Positions 7,262 to 14,265 of a stretch of DNA of 23,582 nt are shown here, piece after piece. Under the pieces are notes generated by a model that searched no databases, was not told the DNA's origin, and was given only the letters and a program-made list of their open reading frames with translations. The position numbers were made by a program, and so were the translations under genes. Numbering within the stretch: position 1 is the first letter of the stretch; every line of letters begins with the position of its first letter. Origin of the DNA: T3Sed10-213 sp012519365 (GTDB lineage Bacteria; Planctomycetota; Phycisphaerae; Sedimentisphaerales; Anaerohalosphaeraceae); contig JAPXLV010000044.1 of assembly GCA_033809355.1 (NCBI GenBank), positions 1-23,582 on the forward strand, in the 5' to 3' direction.

Positions 7262-8668
7262 TTAATCGACGTCGGCACCCACCGGTTCGAAGGCGTCGTT
7301 GTATTTTTTGACTTTTTGCCGCAATGTGCGATCGCTGATACCCAAAACCCGTGCTGCTCGCGTGCGGTTGCCATCCTCCTGGCGAAGCGTTTCAAGAATA
7401 GCACGTCGTTCGAGTTCTTCGAGGGGGCGCCCTGCCAGGGGCAAGGACTCTTGCTGTTCAAAACGCTGCGTGCCGAGATGGGAACGCAGCTCCTGCAGCA
7501 CCCACGGCATCTCGGTAATTGACAAATTCGGTCCTTTCCCAAGAATCATGGCCGTCCTGACGACATTGCGAAGCTGGCGAACATTGCCCGGCCACGAATA
7601 GGCGTTAAAAATCTCCAGTGTTCGTCTATCAATCGCCGTGATCGCCCGTCCCGCCTCGCCTGCGGATTCATTGACAAACCACCAGATCAACTCCGGTAAA
7701 TCCTCTTTTCGCTCGGCAAGAGCGGGCATGGCGATATGCACGCCGCATAGCCGATAATATAAGTCGGCACGAAATTGCCCCTTGTTAACCAGATTTACGA
7801 TGTCCTGATTGGTTGTGCTGACCACACGCACATTCACGCGAATGCTTTCGCTGCCGCCGACCCGCTCAAATCGCATCTGTTCCAGCGCTCGCAACAATTT
7901 GGCCTGAAACGGCGCCGGCGTCTCGGTAATTTCATCAAGAAACAGCGTGCCGCCGTGGGCCCGTTCCAGTCGCCCTTTGTGGCACATCAGTGCACCGGTA
8001 AAAGCCCCTTTTTCATGCCCGAACAATTCGCTTTCCAGCAGCGATTCGCTCAATGCTGCGCAATTGACCCGAACCAGCGGCCCGTCGCACCGTTTGCTGC
8101 GGTTGTGAATCAGTCCGGCCAGCAGTTCCTTGCCCGTACCGCTGGGGCCGGTAATCAAAACCGGAGCCGACGTGGCGGCCACCGCCTCGGCCATCCGTAC
8201 CGCCCGCTTGAGCGGCTCGCTGCGGCCGACGATCGGATACACCCGCCCGTCATCTCCGAGAACCGTTGCGACACTGCCGGCCTTGTGATTGGGAAGCCAG
8301 CGATCCAGCACCGCCTGGACAGCCTGGGCCTCAAGCGGCTTTTCGAGCACATCCACACACCCCCCGCGAAGTCCTGCGACCGCCGCTTTGGAGGCCTGAT
8401 TTTCGCAGATCATAACGATCGGCACTTCGGGATGTTCCGTCCGCAGAAGGACCAGAAGATCGCTTGTCCCTCCACCGGATTCAACGGGAAAATCGTCCCC
8501 CACAAATACCAAATGCCAGCGATACTGTTCCAAAAACGTGCGTGCCGCACGAGCGGTTGTTGCTACCGTGCCGCGCAGATTTCGCTGGGCCAGTACGGCC
8601 AGTGCCTCGCGAACCTGGCGCGAATCCCGTTCGAGCATCAACACATGGTAATAACTTTCGTTATTCAT
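7262..8668 (-). CDS. Sigma-54 activator (FlrC/NtrC type) with degenerate receiver
   Basis: ATG at 8668 is preferred (468 aa): AGGAAGTGAGA precedes it, and it overlaps the end of the upstream TPR gene; an in-frame ATG at 8716 would add 16 residues. Residues 5-125 are a receiver-like domain, but the Asp at the phosphorylation site is replaced (Gly57, with Asp58-Asp59 shifted), the first acidic pair is E13-R14, and the conserved Thr/Ser is Cys88; Lys110-Pro remains. The AAA+ domain is complete: Walker A GPSGTGK at 174-180, GAFTGA at 221-226 (the sigma-54 contact loop), Walker B TLFLDE at 241-246. A Fis-type HTH covers about 434-456. It should open sigma-54 promoters, probably including the one at 11931-11946. 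The damaged receiver suggests control by protein contact or constitutive activity, as in other FlrC-like flagellar activators, rather than by phosphorylation. Confidence 0.92.
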   Translation of the reverse strand: MNNESYYHVLMLERDSRQVREALAVLAQRNLRGTVATTARAARTFLEQYRWHLVFVGDDFPVESGGGTSDLLVLLRTEHPEVPIVMICENQASKAAVAGLRGGCVDVLEKPLEAQAVQAVLDRWLPNHKAGSVATVLGDDGRVYPIVGRSEPLKRAVRMAEAVAATSAPVLITGPSGTGKELLAGLIHNRSKRCDGPLVRVNCAALSESLLESELFGHEKGAFTGALMCHKGRLERAHGGTLFLDEITETPAPFQAKLLRALEQMRFERVGGSESIRVNVRVVSTTNQDIVNLVNKGQFRADLYYRLCGVHIAMPALAERKEDLPELIWWFVNESAGEAGRAITAIDRRTLEIFNAYSWPGNVRQLRNVVRTAMILGKGPNLSITEMPWVLQELRSHLGTQRFEQQESLPLAGRPLEELERRAILETLRQEDGNRTRAARVLGISDRTLRQKVKKYNDAFEPVGADVD

Positions 8669-9398
8669 TCTCACTTCCTGTCGTCGTATGTTGCTGAATC
8701 TGCGGCTGGTTCGCACTCAGACGGCTAATCATTTTCAGTCGTCCCTGCGCCGCGGCCGACCAGACGGAGTTGGGATACAATCGTATCAGTTCCTCATAGT
8801 CAGATCGAGCCTTGTCCGGTTCGGTATGCCGCCAGCAGTTGCCCGACTGAAACAACAGCCATGTATGCGTCGCGGCGTCCTGTTCGGGGGTTTTGGACAG
8901 GGCAATCTCATAAAAGTGCCCCGCCGCTTCCAAATGCCCCGCACGGTACAGTGCATCGGCCAGCTCTATCGGAAATGGAAACGTTTCGGACTGCTCCGTC
9001 CTCTTGAGTATTTCAATCACGTTCGCCTGCGTCATTGCAACGCTGTCCTCTGATTGGCGAGGGGAGGCTTGGGCGGTCTGCTGTGCGGGCGTTGCGGGAC
9101 TGTCCGCTTTTGGGACAGGTCCTGTCTTGCCGACAGTCGTTTTGCCCTTTGCCGATGAGGCCCGCTGATTGGGGTCTTGTGAGTGCGGCACGTGCAGCGA
9201 CAAAACCTGTTCGATTAATTCGGCAAGCGTGGCCTCTTTTTCTTCCGGCGTTTTTTCCGCTACCGCCGAGAAGGTATCGGCCTGAAACTGCCGACGCAGA
9301 AGGCGGGACTGCTCAAGCACCGCGTTGGGATCAGCACCTGTTGCCATTGTCGTTGCAATGCAGCAGCCAATGAAATATGGATAAAATGAAATACTCAT
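8661..9398 (-). CDS. Exported TPR protein of the flagellar cluster
   Basis: 245 aa. The ATG overlaps the upstream TPR gene's stop (ATGA). Residues 1-21 look like a signal peptide ending in ATGA. A linker at about 75-125 is rich in P, S, T, Q and K. The C-terminal part (about 140-235) has tetratricopeptide pattern: 'LADALYRAGHLEAAGHFYEI', then 'WLLFQSGNCWRHTEPDKARS' and 'YEELIRLYPNSVWSAAAQGR', close to the repeats of outer-membrane assembly or tol-pal TPR proteins. It is presumably a periplasmic scaffold working with the membrane-anchored TPR protein encoded just before it. No named family is recognised. The 3' end overlaps the sigma-54 activator start by 8 nt. Confidence 0.82.
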   Translation of the reverse strand: MSISFYPYFIGCCIATTMATGADPNAVLEQSRLLRRQFQADTFSAVAEKTPEEKEATLAELIEQVLSLHVPHSQDPNQRASSAKGKTTVGKTGPVPKADSPATPAQQTAQASPRQSEDSVAMTQANVIEILKRTEQSETFPFPIELADALYRAGHLEAAGHFYEIALSKTPEQDAATHTWLLFQSGNCWRHTEPDKARSDYEELIRLYPNSVWSAAAQGRLKMISRLSANQPQIQQHTTTGSENE

Positions 9399-11866
9399 TG
9401 GACCCCCAAAGACTCGATCTGACCGGCATAAGCCAAGGCCGCACGGTCAAAGGCTTGCAGTTCGGTGTAAATCATTCCAAGAAAACCGAGAATCTCGTGA
9501 CGCAGCGAATCGTCGTCGATGCCCTGACCCAGGGTCTCAAGACAAATCGCCTCGGCTTGTTTGAGGTTGCCGTTACGGTAGGCAATCTGGGCCAATAAAT
9601 ACGCGGCCCGTCGGCTTTCGTAGCCGTTCGGCAAATGCGGCATTGCTTCATTCAATTCACGCTGAGCTGGCGTCGGTTCGTTATTTTGCAGATAACATTC
9701 AGCCAGTTCCAGCGCCACCCGTGCACGCAAACGCGACTCGGCGATAAATTCGAGTTGACGCCGCAACAGGGAAATTGCCGGCATTGGCACCCCCATTTGA
9801 CGATAGATCCGCGACTTGGCGATCATTACCTCCACCGAATCGTCTTGGTTCAGCCGCAACTCGGGAATGCGTTTTAGAATTGTCAAAGCGGCCGTGTAAT
9901 GATTGCATTTCATCTCCGCCTCGGCCAGGTTCAGGGCGATTTGCACATATTCTTGGCTGCCCAGTTTGGCATCAAGGGCATAATACAGCACGTTGGCCGC
10001 CTCGGTGTACTGTTCGGTTTCGATCAAGGTCTCACCCAGCATCAGGCAGGTTGCTGCCAGTCGTTTATCGCTTTTGTCGGGAAACAGAGACAGCGTTTCA
10101 CTCAGCCATTTAGCGGCTTCGGCAAACCGTCCTGTCTGATAGGCGCACTTGCCCAGTCCGAATGCCGCTTGCAAGTGCATTTCCGGGGCAATATTCAGAT
10201 GGTACACCCGATCAAACATCTCCGCGGCGTCCTCATAATTGCCGTTTTCCATTGTCGCCTCGGCCAAATAAAGCAATGCCTCATCGCTGATTTTGGAGTT
10301 GGGATACTGTACCAGCAACTCGTTCAAATCTGTCTGAGCGCCGCGATAATCCCGCAGTTGAGTTTTGATTTGACTCGAGCAAAGCATGGCGTAGGGAGCA
10401 AGCGAATGAGTCGGATAGTGAACGGTCACGATTTTATATTCGCTTAATGCAGCGGCCGACTGTTCAGCCATGCGGTATGTCTGTCCCAGGCAGTAGTGCG
10501 CATTGGCACTGCGAGCGTCGTTGCGATACCGCAGCAAAAAACGCTGCCATAAGGCGATGGCTTCCCGCAGAAGGACGCTCTTTTGCGTCTCGGAATCCTG
10601 AAAAGACGACAGATCATAAACCTGACCGGCTTGACCGTCGAACTGCCAGATCAGCCCGGCCGCACCGACTGCCACCTCGGCCAGATAGTTGCGATCCACC
10701 AAAGGAAGATACACCATTGTTTTTCGTCCTCGTACTGCCGAGGACAAATTACTCAGACTCAGGGGGATTTTCGCTTCCGAAGCGTACTGCCATAAAAATT
10801 GATCCAGCGGCCCGTCCATTGCATACGCAGTCCACTGGGCACCGATGGACCGATGCGGATCATACTTCACAAGCGGCGAAATGGCGTTTTTGCTCAAAGG
10901 CTCCAGCCCTTCGGTCAGCAGATATCCCAATTGTTCCTGATCGGTAATCGGCAGCGAATAAATCGGTTGCATGTCAGACCACAAATCGCCCGGAAGATCG
11001 TCGGCGCGATTGCTGATTCGCAGTAAATGACGCGTCAACGATTCGGCTGCCAAAAAATAACAATCCGCCTCCATCGTCGCCGGCATATACGTTTCGATGG
11101 TTTTCAGCAAGGCCAATGTCTGGTAAGCATGGCGACGGGCTTCAAGATAATTGCGGTTGTGGTTTTGGATATAGGCCAGGTTGTAGTTGGCCAGCATCCG
11201 CACCACCGGTGAACGGCTGTTCAGTGCACGGGTAAACAACTCGGCCATTAACACTTGCTCATGGGTTTTTTGCAGACACAATGCCATTTGCAGGGTGAGC
11301 CAGTCGGCAAGCGCCTCGTCTTGCTCGGTACGCCGGCTCAGATTTCCTCGAAGCCGTTCATAGACATAGGCGGCCTTAAGATATTCCCGAGAGGCATACA
11401 ATCTCTCGGCTGTTTGCAAAGAAATCGCCTCGTCCAGCATATCGCTGGTATGGCGTCCCAAATCCATCTGATTGATCATCACTGCCGGATCGGACGCATT
11501 GTCGCTTTTCATGGACGCCGGCTCGACGGCAGCGGTGGCGGTTGCTTCGGCGGGGATTTGACCAGCGTCAGGAGCACTCCCAATCGGATGACGAATCAGA
11601 TAGAGCAAAATACCGGTCAATACGAGCAAATTCGCAATAAGAATAAAATAGGTCAGGTTAAACGGTTTTTGGGTGTCGTATGAAATCGGTTGCCGCGGTG
11701 TTGCGGGACTGCCCGGCGAATAGGAATTGTCGTAATTAGGTGATGGTGCACCGCCTGCGAAGAGGTCTTTAGCGGTAATATCCACCTTGACGTCATTGCC
11801 GAAAAGTTCCGAAAGATTCGGAATATCGCTCTTCTTGCCCGTATTGTCGTTTTTTTTGCTGTTCAT
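9395..11866 (-). CDS. Large membrane-anchored TPR protein with STN-like domain
   Basis: 823 aa, first gene after the sigma-54 promoter. Residues 1-70 are polar, Pro/Ser-rich and probably cytoplasmic; one membrane helix lies at 71-91 (LTYFILIANLLVLTGILLYL). The rest should be periplasmic. Residues about 130-340 are helical, TPR-like. Around 350-415 is a short alpha/beta stretch: 'DQFLWQYASEAKIPLSLSN', then 'TMVYLPLVDRNYLAEVAVGA', then 'GLIWQFDGQAGQVYDLS', with the layout of a secretin/TonB short N-terminal (STN) domain. From about 430 to 820 come roughly ten TPR units ('ANAHYCLGQTYRMAEQSAAAL', 'ALLYLAEATMENGNYEDAAE' and similar, each up to 20 residues of a repeat). STN domains sit in secretins and TonB receptors, so contact with an envelope ring is plausible. 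No SD is visible. Function is unknown; scaffold for the flagellar basal body is an inference. Confidence 0.85.
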   Translation of the reverse strand: MNSKKNDNTGKKSDIPNLSELFGNDVKVDITAKDLFAGGAPSPNYDNSYSPGSPATPRQPISYDTQKPFNLTYFILIANLLVLTGILLYLIRHPIGSAPDAGQIPAEATATAAVEPASMKSDNASDPAVMINQMDLGRHTSDMLDEAISLQTAERLYASREYLKAAYVYERLRGNLSRRTEQDEALADWLTLQMALCLQKTHEQVLMAELFTRALNSRSPVVRMLANYNLAYIQNHNRNYLEARRHAYQTLALLKTIETYMPATMEADCYFLAAESLTRHLLRISNRADDLPGDLWSDMQPIYSLPITDQEQLGYLLTEGLEPLSKNAISPLVKYDPHRSIGAQWTAYAMDGPLDQFLWQYASEAKIPLSLSNLSSAVRGRKTMVYLPLVDRNYLAEVAVGAAGLIWQFDGQAGQVYDLSSFQDSETQKSVLLREAIALWQRFLLRYRNDARSANAHYCLGQTYRMAEQSAAALSEYKIVTVHYPTHSLAPYAMLCSSQIKTQLRDYRGAQTDLNELLVQYPNSKISDEALLYLAEATMENGNYEDAAEMFDRVYHLNIAPEMHLQAAFGLGKCAYQTGRFAEAAKWLSETLSLFPDKSDKRLAATCLMLGETLIETEQYTEAANVLYYALDAKLGSQEYVQIALNLAEAEMKCNHYTAALTILKRIPELRLNQDDSVEVMIAKSRIYRQMGVPMPAISLLRRQLEFIAESRLRARVALELAECYLQNNEPTPAQRELNEAMPHLPNGYESRRAAYLLAQIAYRNGNLKQAEAICLETLGQGIDDDSLRHEILGFLGMIYTELQAFDRAALAYAGQIESLGVQ

Positions 11867-11930
11867 TTAATTTTGTCAGGTCGAATCGCCACCATTGTTT
11901 TGGCGCACTATGATTTCAATCTTTCAAGTG

Positions 11931-11946
11931 TGCAAATGATGTGCCA
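11931..11946 (-). promoter_or_regulatory. Sigma-54 promoter of the flagellar operon
   Basis: Read on the minus strand the site is TGGCACATCATTTGCA, an excellent match to the consensus TGGCAC-N5-TTGCA with exactly 10 nt between the GG (-24) and GC (-12) dinucleotides. Transcription would begin near 11921, about 55 nt before the ATG at 11866. A sigma-54 activator is encoded two genes downstream in the same cluster, which points to autoregulation. This is the only such match noticed between genes in the window. Confidence 0.85.
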
Positions 11947-11977
11947 TTGCCGACGAGAATTAAAGGAATGGGCGGAA

Positions 11978-12036
11978 ATCCCCCGAGCAGGGGGATATTA
12001 GGGGGCAGTTAATCCAAATTTTTCAAGTTCGCCCCC
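11978..12036. repeat. Paired GC-rich inverted repeats upstream of the sigma-54 promoter
   Basis: The first repeat is ATCCCCC-gagca-GGGGGAT (11978-11996), a perfect 7-bp stem with a 5-nt loop. The second is GGGGGC (12001-12006) facing GCCCCC (12031-12036) across 24 nt. They lie about 55-115 nt upstream of the predicted sigma-54 start, where enhancer-binding activators usually bind, and also downstream of the kinase gene stop (12114). They could be activator sites or a weak transcript-end structure for the kinase gene; no T tract follows in the minus direction, which favours the first. TTTCAAGT also occurs twice, at 11922 and 12021. Confidence 0.45.
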
Positions 12037-12113
12037 TGGGTCGTGTCTGCTTTCCATACACGGGCTGTAGACTTTGCAAACACCACTGCGGTAAGGTAAA
12101 GCAGGCGAGTCAA

Positions 12114-12830
12114 TTACGGCGTGAAACGAAAAGCATTGAGGTCTTTTTTGCGATGATAAAGGTAAAAAAGACCTGTTTTATGTATTTTAAGGGAGTCCAA
12201 GTCTATCAATGTTGGCCCGTCCGATGTTACAATCAGATTGGCGTGTTTCAGGTCGCCGTGCGTGATGCGATATTGATCAAGAAGTGTCAAAATCTCGAAA
12301 ACCTTGTCAATTATCTTTGTTTTCTGTTCTTTAGGTATCTCTTGGTCGGCCAGGTAGTCGTACAACTTTGGTCCCGGTGCCAGTTCTGTAATCAGCCACG
12401 ACCGCCTGAGCAGAAAGCCGTTGTATTCTTCTATAAAACCGGCTGGCCGAGGTGTTGGAATGCCCAGTTGCAACAGACGGCGGGCATTGAGCCAGCCCCG
12501 ACGTGCGCGAGAGTGTTTAAGGGTGTGGCGAATCTGATGCCAAAGCCCCTTGGGATTATACCGCTTGATGACATAGTTGCGTCCATGTAGCGTAACAGCG
12601 GTAACAAAGCTCGTCTTTCCGTTTTTCAGCAGGCGAGCCGAATCGGTCAGTTGGTCAAGGGTATGGATAAAATTATTGATATCAGATGGGTCTATATCCG
12701 ATTTATCGAATACAGCAAAATAGCGCTCGGTTTTAATACGGCAAAGCCGTTCGTCATTGCGCAAAGCCGATTTTACGGTTTCTGAATGGTGTTTATTGGG
12801 TTTTTGATTATCGTCGGCATAACGTATCAT
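12114..12830 (-). CDS. WaaP/Kdo-kinase-like lipopolysaccharide kinase
   Basis: 238 aa. The fold is that of the small bacterial kinases that phosphorylate lipopolysaccharide core sugars (WaaP/KdkA/InaA group). Visible parts: ATP-binding Lys89 in 'RNYVIKRYNPKG', hinge segment 'SWLITELAPGPKLYDYL' (about 144-160), catalytic loop HGDLKHAN (191-198) with the base Asp193, and metal-binding 'TLIDLDS' (207-213). It would act at the inner face of the cytoplasmic membrane on sugar-lipid precursors, using ATP. The first 60 residues are less typical. It is divergent from the GT21-like glycosyltransferase gene and shares overlapping promoters with it, so the two probably belong to one glycolipid pathway. 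The exact acceptor sugar cannot be told. Confidence 0.85.
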   Translation of the reverse strand: MIRYADDNQKPNKHHSETVKSALRNDERLCRIKTERYFAVFDKSDIDPSDINNFIHTLDQLTDSARLLKNGKTSFVTAVTLHGRNYVIKRYNPKGLWHQIRHTLKHSRARRGWLNARRLLQLGIPTPRPAGFIEEYNGFLLRRSWLITELAPGPKLYDYLADQEIPKEQKTKIIDKVFEILTLLDQYRITHGDLKHANLIVTSDGPTLIDLDSLKIHKTGLFYLYHRKKDLNAFRFTP

Positions 12831-12867
12831 TGGCCGAGGGACCTCTTATCCAGAGTAAAGAATTCCA

Positions 12868-12896
12868 TTGCGATTGAATCCGATTCCACGTATAGT
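12868..12896 (+). promoter_or_regulatory. Sigma-70-type promoter of the GT21-like gene
   Basis: TTGCGA (12868-12873) and TATAGT (12891-12896) are separated by 17 nt, matching the sigma-70 consensus in 4 of 6 and 5 of 6 positions. The start would be near 12903, giving a leader of about 86 nt before the ATG at 12989. Confidence 0.6.
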
Positions 12897-12903
12897 TTCG
12901 CGT

Positions 12904-12932
12904 ATCTTAAGGTCTAAATTACGAGATGTCAA
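12904..12932 (-). promoter_or_regulatory. Sigma-70-type promoter of the kinase gene
   Basis: On the minus strand a perfect TTGACA (12932-12927) is followed after 17 nt by TAAGAT (12909-12904, 4 of 6). The start would be near 12897, about 67 nt before the ATG at 12830. The -10 elements of this and the opposing promoter are only 7 nt apart, so each predicted start lies in or beside the other promoter. Confidence 0.65.
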
Positions 12933-12988
12933 ATGGTTGTGTTCGCTGGTCAGCGATCGGCACGTAGGGAAGCAGGTTTTTAACATTA

Positions 12989-14200
12989 ATGGGTTGGTTT
13001 GAAATCATAATAGCGGTTTTGATCGTAGTGGAAATTGCCTTTACGGTTCAGGTGTATAGCAATTATCACTACGCAATGAAAAAATATCAACGAGAGCGTA
13101 CCTTTCGGCCGCGTTGTGTTGTTATTGTTCCCTGCAAGGGCCTGGATGAAGCTTTTGAGGAAAATATACGCTCTTTCTATGAACAAGCTTACTCCGATTT
13201 CCGGCTATGGTTTGTCGTGGAAAATCGAGAAGACCCAGCCTATGAAATCCTGCTAAGGCTCAAAGCACGCCATCGAAATAATCCTAAAGCCTTAGATGTG
13301 CGGATTTTAGTATCTGGCCCCACTGCAGGGTGCAGCCAAAAGCTGCATAATCTGTTGTTTGCGGTGCGCCAAATCCCTGACGATGTGGAGGTGCTGGTCT
13401 TTGCCGACTCGGATGCATGTGTCGGGTCGAATTGGCTGTCCCAACTGGTCGCTCCCCTGCGCAGAGAAGGCATTGGTTTGGCCAGCGGGTACCGCTGGTT
13501 CATTCCCAAAGATCGACACCCGGCAACCTTGGCCCTTTCAGCTATAAACGCCAAAGTCTGTCAATTACTGGGAAATACGCGGTTTAATTTGGCATGGGGC
13601 GGGTCGATGGCTGTACGACGTCGGGACTTTGAACGGCTCGGCATCGAGCACCTTTGGAGTCGGGCACTGAGTGATGATTTATCTATAAGCCGGGCGATTC
13701 GCCGGGCCGGCCTGCGGACGCGTTTTGTCCCGGCCTGTATGGTCGCTTCGTATCAATCTATGACGTGGGGTCAATTGTGGGAGTTTGCGCGACGCCAGTT
13801 TATCATTACTCGTGTTTATGCGCCGCGATTGTGGCTGTTTGGATTGATTGGAGCCTTGTTCTCGGTGGTTGGTTTGTGGGGCAGTTTAGCACTGACGATT
13901 TGGGGCTGGACTGTCCAGGCACCGTACCGACTTGAATATACTATCCCATTTGTGGTATTTTTGGGGTGCCAGTTCTTTCGGGCAGTCGTACGGCAACGGT
14001 TGGCCTCGCGATTACTGGACAAAGACAAAGAGGCCTTACGCCTTGTGTGGTGGGTCGATGTACTGGGATTTTGGGCAGGCGGGATCATCCTGGCGGGTAT
14101 GATTTTGTCATCGGCGTTTGGGCGAACCATCGTTTGGCGGCAGGTGTGCTATCGTATCCATAGTCCCACTAAGATTGAAATTCTAACTAAAATCCAGTAG
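12989..14200 (+). CDS. GT21-like membrane glycosyltransferase (ceramide glucosyltransferase/HpnI type)
   Basis: 403 aa. One N-terminal helix (about 4-24) precedes a GT-A catalytic domain; further helices lie at about 281-308, 318-335 and 360-385. Motifs in order: nucleotide-binding start 'CVVIVPCKGLDE' (43-54), DxD in 'FADSDACVG' (Asp140, Asp142), the acceptor-base region 'RALSDDLSISRAIRR' with Asp229-Asp230, and 'ARRQFIITR' (267-275) in place of the Q/RxxRW motif of GT21 enzymes. Family members transfer a sugar from a nucleotide donor to a lipid such as ceramide or a hopanoid. Together with the divergent WaaP-like kinase this suggests modified glycolipid synthesis; donor and lipid are unknown. 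The SD is weak (GCAGG about 12 nt away). Confidence 0.85.
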   Translation: MGWFEIIIAVLIVVEIAFTVQVYSNYHYAMKKYQRERTFRPRCVVIVPCKGLDEAFEENIRSFYEQAYSDFRLWFVVENREDPAYEILLRLKARHRNNPKALDVRILVSGPTAGCSQKLHNLLFAVRQIPDDVEVLVFADSDACVGSNWLSQLVAPLRREGIGLASGYRWFIPKDRHPATLALSAINAKVCQLLGNTRFNLAWGGSMAVRRRDFERLGIEHLWSRALSDDLSISRAIRRAGLRTRFVPACMVASYQSMTWGQLWEFARRQFIITRVYAPRLWLFGLIGALFSVVGLWGSLALTIWGWTVQAPYRLEYTIPFVVFLGCQFFRAVVRQRLASRLLDKDKEALRLVWWVDVLGFWAGGIILAGMILSSAFGRTIVWRQVCYRIHSPTKIEILTKIQ

Positions 14201-14265
14201 GCACAAAGCGAGAATGTTCAATGAGTAACAGGATAGATGGTATAGGAAGATGGAAAGGTATATCC

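Noticed and set aside
7775..8728. Plus-strand open frame of 317 codons
   Set aside because: Entirely antisense to the sigma-54 activator, whose motifs are unmistakable; composition is His/Gln-rich as expected for a shadow frame.
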